From NCBI RefSeq assembly GCF_035046485.1, contig NC_085138.1:28297047-28361046 (forward strand): a stretch of 64,000 bases of DNA, in the 5' to 3' direction. The notes beneath the pieces are model-generated. The model made no database searches and was not told where the DNA came from. It saw only the letters and a list, made by a program, of their open reading frames with translations. Shown here in pieces: positions 46,341 through 56,520 of the stretch (positions are counted from its first letter, which is position 1; the number at the start of each line of letters is the position of its first letter). Both the position numbers and the translations under genes were made by a program. This DNA comes from Aedes albopictus. Taxonomy: Eukaryota; Arthropoda; Insecta; Diptera; Culicidae.

Positions 46341-48214
46341 TTCTTCGGAAAGTTCTTTGTGCATTCCTGAGAAATTGAGAAATGATTTGGTGTTTCTTTG
46401 ATCAAGTTAGCATTCGGAGCAATCAAGATATTCCTGCCTACGTAACCATCGTTGAATTCCTTTAGAAATGTTTTCATAAATTCTTTAAGAAAATCAAAGA
46501 TGTTTCCAAAATTTCTCCAAGGAGAGAAAGTCTTCTAAAGACCCATTCAGAAATTCTTCTAGGAATTCTATAAGTATTTTTTCTGGATATTCCTTCAAAA
46601 ATTGATAATAAGATTCCTCCATAAATTTGTCCAAGGAATCCTTCATGATTTCAGATATTCCTTCATGAATTTCTCTGGAAGTTTTTTCCAAGATATTCTG
46701 ATGTAGATTGCTATGGGTTCCTTCTCAAAATTTACATAAAATTGCTTAAGGTCTTCGTTTAAAAAATCCAGCAGGATTTTCTACTCTAAAGTTTTCTACG
46801 AGGATTTTTGTAGATCAGGTATTTCATTATTTCACCAGAGGTAGGTTCAGAAACTGCTCTTTGCATTTCATTACAAATTCCCGCATGAGTGCAGGAATGT
46901 CTTTAGAGATTCCTGCAGGAATGCTTACGGACATTCCTTCAGAATTTCCTCCTAATAATCCTCCATGTTGAAGTAATACAGACTTAAAACTTAACGGCAT
47001 TTTTCCGGGGATGACATCAATAATTTCTCCATGGACTCATTAGGAATTTTATTGAAAAGTGTTTCCTAAGAATTTCTACAGAAATTTCTTAAGAAATATC
47101 TCAATTGTTGTACAGGATTTTTTTTTTCAATTTTTCCACAGATTTTTCCAGGAATGCTTTCAAAAAATCCTCCAAGAATTTTATTAAAAGATTTCTCCAG
47201 TAATTTTCCGATAAATCATTCAATATTTCTTCAAGGAATTCTACCGACGGCTTCCCTAGCGGTTTCTCTATGAAGCTCTCAAGAAATGCTGGAGAAATGA
47301 ATTCTCCACAAATTCCCAATGAAATTTCTTCTGGAATTGCTTTGAAAAGATGTTTTCATCTCCAGATTTTTCTTTAAATAATCAGTCTTTTAGGGATTTC
47401 TTCAGAAATTTCAGCAAGGCATTTTTTCGAAAGCTCTTACACGGAACTTTTCAGAAATTCTTCTAATTTGTTTTACAAATCCTGCAGGGATTTCCACGGA
47501 AGTTGTACCAAGGGTTTCTCCTAGAATTCTTTAAAAAAAATTCTTCAATTATTCGCCTTAAGTTCATATAAGGGATGTTTTAAGAAATTGCTGTTGCAGT
47601 TTCATTTGAAATATCTCCTGGGATATCTTCAGAGATCCCTGCAGAATTTGTGCAAAAATCCTTCCGGGGATTTTTCGGAAGTACTTCCAAAAATTTCTCA
47701 CAATGTATTGAAGAATTAATTAAGGAATCCCTGAGAGAATTTCTAAGAAATCCCTGGAGGACTGTTTCAAAAATTTCCTTAACACCTACGTTTGGAAACT
47801 CCGAGAAAAAATTCTCGGAATTTTTTGGATGAATTCCTGGATGAAAACTCCTGAAGCAATTACTGAAGTTGTCACTTGATCAATTCCTACATAAAAGCAG
47901 GATTGGACAATACCTGAAGAAACCTTTTAAATACCGTCTTACTTCTCCGAAAAAATCTTAAGAGACTTCTGGAGGAACTCTGCGAGCTATTCCAAAGAAA
48001 AAATAGAAATTTCTGGATAGTTTATTGGAAAGTCCGTAGAGGAATTTATAAAGCAAACTCTTGTATAATGTCTGCAGAAATCGCAGAAAAAGTCCTATGG
48101 AATTGCAGAAGAAATCCCTCAATAAGTTTCTGAGGGATCTCTGGATGATTATCTGCAGAAAACCTTGGAAGAACTTTACTATTACTTTAGAGCTTTTAGT
48201 AGAACTTGTTACTT
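46341..48214. repeat. 12-bp minisatellite field with orientation switch near 47.65 kb
   Basis: 46341-47640 is in reverse orientation (GGAATTCTTCTAGGAATTCT); 47650-48200 is forward (GAATCCCTGAGAGAATTTC). The frames 46494-46691 (EFLEEFLNGS) and 47101-47319 are repeat-derived. Confidence 0.85.
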
Positions 48215-48540
48215 CAGACTCTAGTTTAATTTAAAAACACTTCACTAATACTTCACTTTTGCAAAAGAAAATAAAAAATGAATAACTCTTTTAAAGAAAA
48301 ACTAGAAAGGACGAGCAAATTCCTTTTAATTCTACTACTGTGCTTATCTGCACTTGACACTGAAGAAGTGTGTAAGTCACAGACGAAATAGGCCTATCTG
48401 TCCGAAGATAAGCACAGTAGTAGAATTAAAAGGAATTTGCTCGTCCTTTCTAGTTTTTCTTTAAAAGAGTTATTCATTTTTTATTTTCTTTTGCAAAAGT
48501 GAAGTATTAGTGAAGTGTTTTTAAATTAAACTAGAGTCTG
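48215..48540. mobile_element. Perfect long palindrome, 135-bp arms
   Basis: Arms from CAGACTCTAGTTTAATTT to GTGCTTATCT and back are identical along the whole length that I could compare by eye. The spacer of ~56 bp holds CTGAAGAAGTGTG and ACGAAATAGG. Arms with no mismatch imply recent origin or ongoing correction. The loop motif resembles that of the Penelope-like fragment at 46086. A transcript would fold into a long dsRNA hairpin. Confidence 0.9.
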
Positions 48541-48566
48541 AAAAAACTTGGAAGAACTGTTGTACA

Positions 48567-48622
48567 AGATTTCTTTCTGAGAATACATTCAGATATACGA
48601 ATGTATTCTCAGAAAGAAATCT
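48567..48622. repeat. Short perfect palindrome
   Basis: 24-bp arms AGATTTCTTTCTGAGAATAC... around an 8-base loop, 26 bp beyond the large palindrome. Confidence 0.85.
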
Positions 48623-48679
48623 CATAGATATTCTGAAGGGTTTCAAACAAGACGCTACACCGTCTTCAACTAGAGGTTA

Positions 48680-48861
48680 AAGAGACTGAACAAGCACTCA
48701 CATTAGACAACGGACAACACACATAACACCCAGTGGCCCAGTGAAAAATTTTCCGTTTGACGAAAAATTTTCCCCAACTGGAGCAGGAAACGAACCCAGA
48801 TTCGGAGGCTTACGAAACGCCTAGATGACTGACGGCTCTAGCCGCACGGCCACGAAACCCA
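48680..48861 (-). mobile_element. tRNA-Leu/Ser-like SINE, reverse copy
   Basis: Diverged reverse complement of 35396-35575: TTTTCCGTTTGACGAAAAAT, GGAGGCTTACGAAACGCC and CCGCACGGCCACGAAACCC. The B-box is degraded (AACGAACCCAG), so it is old. Confidence 0.8.
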
Positions 48862-48879
48862 CAACTTTCAAGAAGAATT

Positions 48880-49420
48880 TCTTTATACAACGACCAAAGA
48901 AATAGAATAAAATGAATTTTTGATGAAATCTTTAAAAAAAAATCCTAGATGAACTGCAAAACACTTTTTAGGTACTCTTGGAAGAAATTACTTGACAAAT
49001 TTTAAGAAAAAAGCTAAGTAATAGATTGTAGAGTAATGTCTGCAGAAACTGTTGAGAGAATTATTTAAAAAATTCAAATTCTAAACAAAAAAAAACCGAA
49101 AATAGGTCTGAATAAATCCAAAGGAATGCCTTGAAGAACACCTGAAGGAATTATTGGAGAAACCGCTGGAGAAACTTTCGGAAGAACCTCCGGATAATTT
49201 CTAGAGAAATTTACTAATAAATGCCAGAGACAATCCCTGAATAAAGTGGTACCTGGAGGAACCCCTAGAGAAATTCATAGAAAAATGGAAAAATTCTAAA
49301 GAAAAACTCTGGGAAAAAACCGGACGATATTTCAGGAAGAATTCTTTCAGAAATGTTTATAGAAATACATGAACATGATGAGCAATACAATCGTGAACTT
49401 CTGAAATTTTCAAAGGAATC
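48880..49420 (+). repeat. Degenerate 12-bp minisatellite
   Basis: GAAGAACACCTGAAGGAATT and GGAGGAACCCCTAGAG units, diluted by A-rich sequence before ~49100. Confidence 0.65.
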
Positions 49421-49551
49421 CTTGGTTGTCCTTGCTAGTCCGATATTCCTGCGAAATAAAGGGGGATGAAGAAGCCGGTATGCAAGAACATCAAGAGCCT
49501 GAGATGATTTTAAATTAGTAACACTGCTCGACACTGGTTCGCCCTATGGAA

Positions 49552-49930
49552 TGAAACCCAAAATTACCCAAGGATTGGACCCCCTAGAGAGCCATAGTGT
49601 TTCGGAAGAAATTTTTCAACAACTCCTTTGCAAATTTGTTAAGCAACTCTTCTGGGAATTTTCTATGCATTTTCTTCGGTATATTCTTTGAAAATTTCTT
49701 CGAAAAAATCTTTGTGAATTGCTGAGGTAATTTGGATATTTCTTCAGTAACATTTTTACAAAAAATCTTCTAGAACTCATCCAACAATATATTAGAAAAT
49801 TTCTTTGGTAATTACTTTGAAAATATCATCTTAGGCTATGTTAGAAACTTCTTTCGCAGTGTTTTTACAACTGACTTATCCATCCTTAGACCATGCTCCC
49901 ACAACTTCTCTAAGAATATCTTTGTCAATT
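49552..49930 (-). repeat. AT-rich minisatellite, reverse orientation
   Basis: AATTTCTTCGAAAAAATCTT and ATTTCTTTGGTAATTAC units. The first 200 bp duplicates 45892-46060. Confidence 0.7.
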
Positions 49931-50455
49931 CTTTAAGGTATTGCTACGGCAATAGGGTCCTAAAATGAAAAATATTTCCCCGGTTTTGCTGCATAACACG
50001 AAAGAGCATGCTTTTCTGATCTCAATGGTAATTTTTCCGAACTTAAACAATAACAGAATAGTTAATAAACTTGAAAATAAAATAATGGAGAGCAGGTCTT
50101 GTTTAACATTCGAGGTCAACCTTGACGTAACGAAAGTGAAACGGCGGGTTGCAAAAGACACCACATTGGCTCACTTTTGACAAAAAATGTTCCTGTTTGA
50201 CATACACGGTAAACAAAATTTACATAAAATTTAGTGCTAAACAAGTAGTGTTGCAAAAATTATAGAAATTTTTGAAAATATATTTTATGGGCTTTACCTA
50301 ATAGGAATACTTAAAAAATGAGTAAACATGTCGTTTTAATCAGTGCTTGATCGAATTATGCAGAAATTGAGATAGGCCTTTAGGAGCCTATTTCTTTCGC
50401 GGGTAACTTTGTTGGAAATAGATCACCAAAATAAATAAAATGGCTGCTTTGAAAT
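49931..50455. other. Unclassified sequence
   Basis: The frames 49925-50164 and 49965-50180 overlap on opposite strands and show no domain. Nothing else recognised. Confidence 0.35.
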
Positions 50456-51323
50456 GATTCGTTCTGAGATTCTGCCAGGAATGCCCTCCCGTGAAGAAAC
50501 TCTTGGAGGAGTCCTAGAAAGAACTTCTGGATAAATCCTAGAAAGAGCTTCCCAAGGATTTTCAGGAAGGAACAAGTGCACTTTGAGAAATTCCAGAAGG
50601 AACTTTTAGAGAAATGACAGAAGGAGTTTATTAAGGTATCCCAGAAGAAACACATGGTCAATTTTAGAAAAGAAACTTCGAATGGAATCTTTGAATAAAC
50701 TCGGAACAAACCCCTGGAGAAATCTTGTAAATAATTCCTGGAGTATTTCTGAAAAAAAAACGTGGAAGAAATTTTGAACAAATACCAGGAAGAACCTCGG
50801 AAATAGTTGCCTGAGGAGACGTAAAAAGTACTCCTGGAGGTACCTTGAAATGAATTACTAGAGAAAACAGAGAAGGAATCCCAGGAGATATCTCGGACGT
50901 ATTCCTGGAAGAGTCCCATAAGAAATTTCTGGAGGAATCTCAGATGGAACCTAGTAAGGAATCTCAGAAGAAGCTTCTGGAACAATCCCAGAAGGAACCT
51001 CTGTTGTTATTCTGAATAAAATCCTGGAAGAATTTCAGAAGCAGCTCTCTGAGGGATCCCAGTAGGAGCTCCTGAAGCAATCTCACGAAGACTTCCTGGG
51101 AGTATCTCACAGGGATCTTCTGGAGAAATTCTGGAGAGAATTCCTGGTCAGGAATTACACCAAGAATGTATTCTGGGATTCCACCAGAAGTTCATCCAAG
51201 GCCTCCTCAGGTAGCTCCTTTCTAGATTCTTTCTGGAGTTCTCCAGAAGTTCCTCCAGAAGTTCTGTGATTCTTCTATTCAAGAGTTGAAGAAATCTTCT
51301 TGGAGTCATATAGAGATTCCTTC
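50456..51323. repeat. 12-bp minisatellite field with orientation switch near 51.17 kb
   Basis: Forward GGAATCTCAGAAGGAAC and CTGGAGAAATC units up to ~51160, reverse CCAGAAGTTCCTCCAGAAG units after. The 201-aa minus frame 50380-50985 (FLTRFHLRFLQKFL) is repeat-derived. Confidence 0.85.
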
Positions 51324-51530
51324 TACCGTATGCGTGATAATGTTTGCACCATCGTTAAATAAAATTCCAGTTTTACTAGTGAAGACAATGTATTGGTTTT
51401 ATTTGCAGGCATTTAAGCTACAACTCATATCATAGTACGCTGTGAATAAAAAGTGTCGATTTTCTTAGTTTAACACTTGCATAATGACTAAGTGGCAACC
51501 TAGCTCGTGATTTGTCCACGCGCAAATGTC

Positions 51531-51697
51531 CCCAAGCAACACACATGTTATAATAGAGTTACGACAGCGCAAGTTTTGGTTGTATAGAAGTTCATTTTAC
51601 GTAATTCTAACATTGTGTTGAAATAACGTAAAATAAACTTCTATACAACCAAAACTTGCGCTGTCGTAACTTTTATATAACATGTGTGTTACTTGGG
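51531..51697. mobile_element. Palindromic MITE nested in the TA element
   Basis: 167 bp with ends CCCAAGCAACACACATGTTAT and mirror ATAACATGTGTGTTACTTGGG-type (one mismatch near the tip) and long matching arms. The empty site in copy 1 (AATGTCGAAAAG at ~45130) shows that exactly this block plus a TC duplication was gained. A half-copy recurs at 55276-55790. Confidence 0.88.
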
Positions 51698-51910
51698 TCG
51701 AAAAGTGTCCGTGGTAGTGTCGAAGTCAAGATTAACAATTTTTGAATTTATTTTTTTTATTTTGACATTGCCTAATGTTGTAGACATTGACACACAAACA
51801 AAAGTTATAATAACTATTAATTCTGGAATTTGGTACGGATCGATAGTTTTTCGGAAATCGAAAAAAACGGACGTTGCGTTCGGGCAAATTCAAAACTTTC
51901 TTATATGGCG

Positions 51911-52141
51911 CTACTCGTAGCTCCTGGATGCCATTGGTAATAATGTATGTTTTTTTTCTATGGTCGAAGGATCATAAAGGCCACCGTAATTTTCCTTTTC
52001 GGTATGCCATGCCGTTAAGTCGCTGATTTCGCGTTTCTTTGCCATTTTTCTCATTGAGCGCATATAATTCACCCAAATCTTATTTTTGGTGGCAGCGACA
52101 GCTTTCTTAATCCATGTTAACCTTGGACGACCAGTGGGCAC
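51911..52141 (-). CDS. Conserved 76-aa ORF of the TA-flanked element (copy 2)
   Basis: Homologue of 45346-45576 with identical core TKNKIWVNYMRSMRKMAKK and identical stop position. Six residue differences (for example P/S at 2, R/M at 7, H/L at 65). Unrecognised family; coding status unproven. Confidence 0.4.
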   Translation of the reverse strand: MPTGRPRLTWIKKAVAATKNKIWVNYMRSMRKMAKKREISDLTAWHTEKENYGGLYDPSTIEKKHTLLPMASRSYE

Positions 52142-52439
52142 CTTCGGGAATAGTTGCCCTTGCTTTTTTTCGGTCTAAGACTGTTTTACGGTTCTCCTGA
52201 ACACTCCTGAAATGTCTTATTTAACATTTGCGCGTGGACAAGTCCCGACTACCGCTGCTACCCCTTCATGGTGCAAATTTTAAACTTAAGAAATCGGATT
52301 TTTTTACCCGCAACCTACTGTGATATGAGTTAGAGCTTACGTGCATGCAATAAAAACCAAGACATTGTGTGTACAGGTGATATGGGTACCTTATTTGTAC
52401 GATAGTGCAAACATTATCACGCATACGGTATGAGCTCTT

Positions 52440-52565
52440 TCTGAAATTCCTCCAGGAACTCCTTCCTTCAGGGATTTCTTCTACGATTTCTCTAGGAATT
52501 ATTTTCGAGATTCTTGCAGGAATTCCTTTCGAGATTCCTCTAGAAGTTTCTTCAATGATTCCATT
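52440..52565 (-). repeat. 12-bp minisatellite fragment
   Basis: GGAATTCCTTTCGAGATTCC units, a continuation of the reverse-orientation block at 51170-51323. The TA element therefore inserted into it. Confidence 0.8.
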
Positions 52566-52650
52566 AGGCTTCTTCTTCTTCTTTATGGCTCGACGTTCGC
52601 ATTAGAACTTGGCCTGCCTGCCTGCCTAGCTCTCTTCAACTTAGTGCTTA
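52566..52650 (-). mobile_element. SINE 3' tail, reverse copy
   Basis: TTCTTCTTCTTC, then GACGTTCGCATTAGAACTTG, GCCTGCCTGCCTGCC and CTTCAACTTAGTGCTTAGAG; the reverse complement of the 3' part of 40221-40490. Confidence 0.78.
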
Positions 52651-52788
52651 GAGCAGTTACACAGATATCAATACATCGACATTCCAAACTAAAAATATAA
52701 CAGATGGCACTTTTTTGTGTGGTAGTAAAATCAAATTTTCTTTGTGAAGAAGTTGTTCCGGAACACGAGGTAAACATAAGTCCTGTTC

Positions 52789-53128
52789 AACGACATAAGC
52801 GCTGTTTGCAGTTCAGAAGGAATGTCTCAGCCTATTTTGATGCATAAGAAATTCCTTGCCTGAATCGCTCAAGAAACCGCCTTTTCTTCGATCGCAGTAC
52901 GCAGTTGCGAAGAAATGACAATTCAAATGGTAGTCACTGTAGAAAGTTTCTGCCAGGAATCGGTCAAGAACTTTCTTGAGCGATTTCTTTTGAACACGAA
53001 ACTGGGCTATATTTAGGTTGAACTTGCTCGAAGTTGTTGCATCTTGCTCTTACCCATTTGTCATCAAACGGGTAAGAGCGGGATGCACCAACTTCGAGCA
53101 AGTTCAACCTACGTCGTTCAACAGGACT
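52789..53128. mobile_element. Foldback MITE, AGTCCTGTTCAA family (copy 2, composite)
   Basis: Ends AGTCCTGTTCAACGACATA and TACGTCGTTCAACAGGACT. The inner hairpin TAGGTTGAACTTGCTCGAAG / CTTCGAGCAAGTTCAACCTA lies at 53010-53111. Its left half contains the reverse complement of the repeat at 44717-44926. Absent from the sister copy at 54488, so the insertion is clear. Confidence 0.82.
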
Positions 53129-53280
53129 GTAGAAAGTTGTCCTTTCAAACCATTCTTGATTTTATTCACTAACTTTTCACAAAACTATCCCGTTTTCTAA
53201 CAATTAATGTTTTTGTCCATACGATTTGACAGTTCTCGACTACCATGCTTCCGTGAGCTTGAGGTGAGAATTTGAGAAAG

Positions 53281-53484
53281 TTGAAAACCGAGAGTAGCAC
53301 AGACGATGCATTGAATACAAGCGATGGTGTCGCCGCCGGGCTGTCAGCTTGAAAACCGAGAGTAGCACAGACGATGCATTGAATACAAGCGATGGTGTCG
53401 CCGCCGGGCTGTCAGCTTGAAAACCGAGAGTAGCACAGACGATGCATTGAATACAAGCGATGGTGTCGCCGCCGGGCTGTCAGC
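53281..53484 (+). repeat. Perfect 68-bp tandem triplication
   Basis: Three identical units (53281-53348, 53349-53416, 53417-53484) starting TTGAAAACCGAGAGTAGCAC and ending GCCGGGCTGTCAGC. The sister repeat has one unit at 54756-54823. Confidence 0.95.
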
Positions 53485-53582
53485 GCTGGTAACTAGATGC
53501 TATAAAAATTCTTGCATGCAATTTTTACTGCTGGCGCCAACTGGGAGCAATCAATAAAAATGTAAACAGAAATCATCCCATT

Positions 53583-53731
53583 GAAGGGCTTTCTTTGCCT
53601 GCCATTGCATGAATTTGTACAATGGCATACTATGCCCAGGGAGTCGAGAAAATTTTCCAGACCGGAACGGGAATCGAAACTGCCGTTTACGGATTGGCGA
53701 TCCATAGCCTTAACCACTAGGCTAACTAGAG
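53583..53731 (-). mobile_element. tRNA-derived SINE, reverse partial copy
   Basis: CCCAGGGAGTCGAGAAAATT, GAACGGGAATCGAAACTGCC and CTTAACCACTAGGCTAACTA; the reverse complement of the head of 40221-40490, including A- and B-box-like motifs. It abuts the hAT-like MITE. Confidence 0.82.
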
Positions 53732-53733
53732 AC

Positions 53734-54113
53734 ACAGACAAACAGACATACTACTTAGAAGAAAATTGCTTCAAAAACATCGTTTGGCATCTCACTAGCA
53801 CCCTCTATAATGCTCAGTCCGAAGCATTCATTTGCAGGTGTTGTTTCCCTCAGCTTGATGTAACAATTTGGCAGGTGACGACTCCCTCGTGGCATCATCC
53901 ATTCATAAAACATGAATGAAAGTTCATGATTGAGTCATTTTATGTAAACATTGATCGGCGTCGCGTTCATTTCTCTCTCAAATTGAGAGGTGATGTGGGC
54001 ACAGCAGCGCCACCATGACACATGCGAGCACAGTCCGAACTACACGTTATTTTCAAAATGACCGTTAAATCGTGCGGTGATTTCGATTAGAGTAGTATGT
54101 CTGTTTGTCTGTG
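53734..54113. mobile_element. hAT-like MITE, copy 2, with 8-bp target duplication
   Basis: Ends (C)ACAGACAAACAGACATAC and GTATGTCTGTTTGTCTGTG, flanked by CTAGAGAC at 53726-53733 and 54114-54121. Body with GATCGGCGTCGCGTTCATTT and CACAGCAGCGCCACCATGAC. Confidence 0.85.
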
Positions 54114-54121
54114 CTAGAGAC

Positions 54122-54335
54122 CCGATAAGTGGAGATAAGTAACTGAAATAACTAAAAAAAAAGCCGCTTTGAAATGCAACTCGACTGCTGTCATTTATCC
54201 CTCTACCATTCTCGGGACGGAGCACAAAAAAGTGAAATTTCCATAGAAATTGCTCAAATTTGGTTCTTCTCATTCAAAATTGAACATTAAAGTTGGGTTA
54301 GCGTGCATTCAAAGGTGTGCTAATTTTCGACTTGC
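54122..54335. other. Unclassified spacer
   Basis: No element ends or domains recognised. Confidence 0.35.
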
Positions 54336-54487
54336 TGAGAGCGTTCCACAAGAAGTCCCTTCTGGGATTCCCCCAGGACTTCCTAACGCGATTGCACTAG
54401 GAATTCATTCAGAAATACCTTCTGGGATTTCCCCAAAACACCTCCCTGGAACTCCCCCAAAAAAACTTTCCCGGTTTCTTCAGCAAT
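54336..54487 (-). repeat. 12-bp minisatellite, reverse orientation
   Basis: CCTTCTGGGATTCCCCCAGG units; peptide frames such as PQEVPSGIPPGLP come from it. Confidence 0.85.
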
Positions 54488-54922
54488 AGATCGACATTCC
54501 AAGCTAAAAATATTACAGATTGCTCTTTTTTGTGTGGTAGTAAAATCAAATTTTCTCGGTGAAGAAACTGTTCCGGAACATGAAGTAAACACAAAACGTT
54601 GCCTTTTCAAACCATTCTTGATTTCTATTCACCAACTTTTCACAAAACTATCCCGTTTTCTAACAATTAACTTTTTTCGCGATTTTTCCATATGATTTGA
54701 CATTTCTTGACTATGTACCATGCTTCCGTGAGCTCGAGGTGATAATTTGAGAAAGTTGAGAACCGAGAGTAGCACAGACGATGCATTGAATACAAGCGAT
54801 GGTGTCGCCGCCGGGCTGTCAGCGCAGGAAACTAGATGCTATACAAGTTCTTGCATGCAATTTTCACCGCTAGCACCAACTGAGAGCAATCAATAAAAAT
54901 GTAAACAGCAATCATCCCATTC
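54488..54922. repeat. Dispersed repeat, copy 2 (uninterrupted)
   Basis: Sister of 52651-53582 with a single 68-bp unit (54756-54823) and no foldback insertion. It shows the simpler state of this repeat. Confidence 0.8.
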
Positions 54923-55250
54923 CATGATTCCTCAGGGAGGTCGTCATGAAATTCTTCGAGAGGTTTATTTAGGATTCCTTTAGTTTCCTTTGGAACTCTT
55001 CCGGGAGTTTCTCCTGATATTGCTAAAGAGGTTTCATCTAGGATGCACCCGGGACTTAATTCCGGGATCCCTACAGGAACTCCTTCCGGAATTGCTCTTG
55101 AGTTTCCTTCCGGGATTACACCAGGAATTTCTTCTGGGATTATTCCAGGAGTTTTTTTATCTGTATTAACTAGATTTTTAGTCCTAGGCTAGTTCACCTC
55201 GGGATCTTTACTCCAGGAGTTGTTTTTGCGATTACTCAAGGATACGACAC
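54923..55250 (-). repeat. 12-bp minisatellite, reverse orientation
   Basis: CCTTCCGGGATTACACCAGG and GGAATTTCTTCTGGGATT units. Confidence 0.85.
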
Positions 55251-55275
55251 AATACTAGAAATACGTCGAAGTGAC

Positions 55276-55790
55276 TGCTGTACAACTAAAACATTCGCTG
55301 CCGTAGCTTTTATATGGCATAACATACGTGTTAGCCGGGGCCCGTGGCGTAGTTGGTCACACGTTCGCTTCATATGCGGATGGTCATGGGTTTGATTCCC
55401 AGCCCCGGCACTTGCAATTTTTCGTCAGTTGCTCTTCTCCCGAGAGCGGCTGGCACTGACCCTCTTCTGAGCCACGTGGCTCAAACGGACCCGGATACCT
55501 GGACATCGGCGAACCGCTACTCATAATGGACCCCCAATCGGACTGGAAAGGAACAACAGCCATCCATCATCCTTGTGCTCATCCTTCTACCATGTATAGA
55601 GTAGAAAAGAGAAAGCAGCAGAAAAGGCAACCAGTTCGATAAAGTAGAATAGAATGTACATCTAGGCGCTGTACAAAATGTAAGAACAGCTGTCAATTGA
55701 AATCGCTCACGTAGTGCCCCAGTGGACAATAGAGCTGTAATTAGGTTAAGTGATCAAGAATAAAAAAAAAACATACGTGTTGCTTGGGTA
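55276..55790. mobile_element. Half-copy of the CCCAAGCAAC MITE, split by a SINE
   Basis: 55276-55332 plus 55782-55790 reads TACAACTAAAACATTCGCTG ... CATACGTGTT ... GCTTGGGTA, matching the right half of 51531-51697. The SINE at 55333-55769 interrupts it. Confidence 0.75.
55333..55769 (+). mobile_element. tRNA-derived SINE with 12-bp target duplication
   Basis: Head has A-box TGGCGTAGTTGG and B-box GGGTTTGATTCCC and folds as a tRNA-like with a TTCATAT anticodon loop (Met-like). Body of ~350 bp and an A-run tail. AACATACGTGTT at 55321-55332 and 55770-55781 is the target duplication, so both ends are defined (the last A of the tail is shared). Not a functional tRNA gene. Mobilisation in trans by a LINE is known for the class. 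Confidence 0.92.
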
Positions 55791-55885
55791 GTGAGGTTCC
55801 ATCCAGGATTTCTGCAGGAACTCTTTCAGGAATTTCTCCAGAGATTTGTTTAGAAATTCCTCAAAACATTCCTTCTGAGATGTTT
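55791..55885 (-). repeat. 12-bp minisatellite fragment
   Basis: GGAACTCTTTCAGGAATTTC units, reverse orientation. Confidence 0.75.
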
Positions 55886-55899
55886 CCGGTAGTCAGAGA

Positions 55900-56213
55900 T
55901 GGCATAAATGCACTGATAAACAGCTCTGCGAACACACTCCACTCAGCATAAAACTTTGCGTGAGAGTGTGTAAATGGCCATGGCCGTTACATCATTGTGT
56001 ATTTTTCTCTCTTTTTACTTGGCGCTCTTATATGCATACCATATCTGGCTGTAAGTATGTCTGAGCTATTATGAGAACAGAAATAGAGAGTCCAAGAGAA
56101 AGTACATTTATAATAGTAACTTCGTGAATATTGTGAATTCGAAGTGTATTGCGACTATCGAACGTTCTCTTTTCGAATTGAAATGATTATGAGTATCCAG
56201 GAATAACCATAAC
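55900..56213 (-). mobile_element. Candidate BEL/Pao LTR (minus strand)
   Basis: Lies just downstream (minus-strand sense) of the BEL/Pao pol fragment. On the minus strand it starts near TGTTATGGTTATTCC and contains a TATA-like GCATATAAGAGC. The end is not defined and no second LTR is seen. Confidence 0.4.
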
Positions 56214-56271
56214 AAAGTGTTCGTGTCATTCGGCAATCGGTTTTAAAATTCAGGAAAGCACTCATTGGTCC

Positions 56272-56520
56272 TTAAGTTTGGTTCTTAAGCCGAGTCGCGC
56301 TTGGTTTCGTGCTTGTTCCATCCTCTTTGGAGCCACCATCCTCTGTCGCGCATGGCTTCCCAAGCACTTCATCCTCTGTGGAGCCACCATCTTCTGGTTT
56401 TACATCCAATAACGCTAATGTGGCTACATATCTTCGCAAAACACCACCTAATGTAAACACATCTGCTTGATGTACTACCCCATCTTTACCATCATATGTG
56501 CGTATTACTCGAATTTTCAT
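56272..56520 (-). pseudogene. BEL/Pao pol C-terminal fragment (DUF5641-like)
   Basis: 82-codon minus-strand frame whose first ~40 residues have the pattern of the BEL/Pao integrase C-terminal domain (YDGKDGVVHQADV then GVLRRYVATLALL). The rest is an acidic Asp/Glu/Gly tail with a duplicated EDGGS motif. Upstream reverse transcriptase, RNase H and integrase core are missing, so it is a truncated relic. Confidence 0.6.

Larger units (their letters stand above)
51326..52428 (-). mobile_element. TA-flanked element carrying an ORF (copy 2, with nested MITE)
   Basis: Same ends as 44929-45863 with TA at 51324-51325 and 52429-52430. Removing the nested MITE (51531-51697) and its 2-bp duplication leaves about 934 bp, collinear with copy 1 and with few differences. 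Confidence 0.9.
52651..53582. repeat. Dispersed repeat, copy 1 (interrupted)
   Basis: Shares with 54488-54922, in order, CGACATTCCAAACTAAAAAT, GTGTGGTAGTAAAATCAAAT, ACAAAACTATCCCGTTTTC, GCTTCCGTGAGCT, the 68-bp unit, and GCAATCAATAAAAATGTAAAC. It is split by the foldback at 52789-53128 and carries three 68-bp units. Element class unknown. Confidence 0.8.

Noticed and set aside
55333..55410. Functional tRNA gene with CAT anticodon
   Set aside because: The tRNA-like head is followed by a SINE body and A-tail and bounded by a 12-bp target duplication. The same applies to the heads at 34138, 35396 and 40221.
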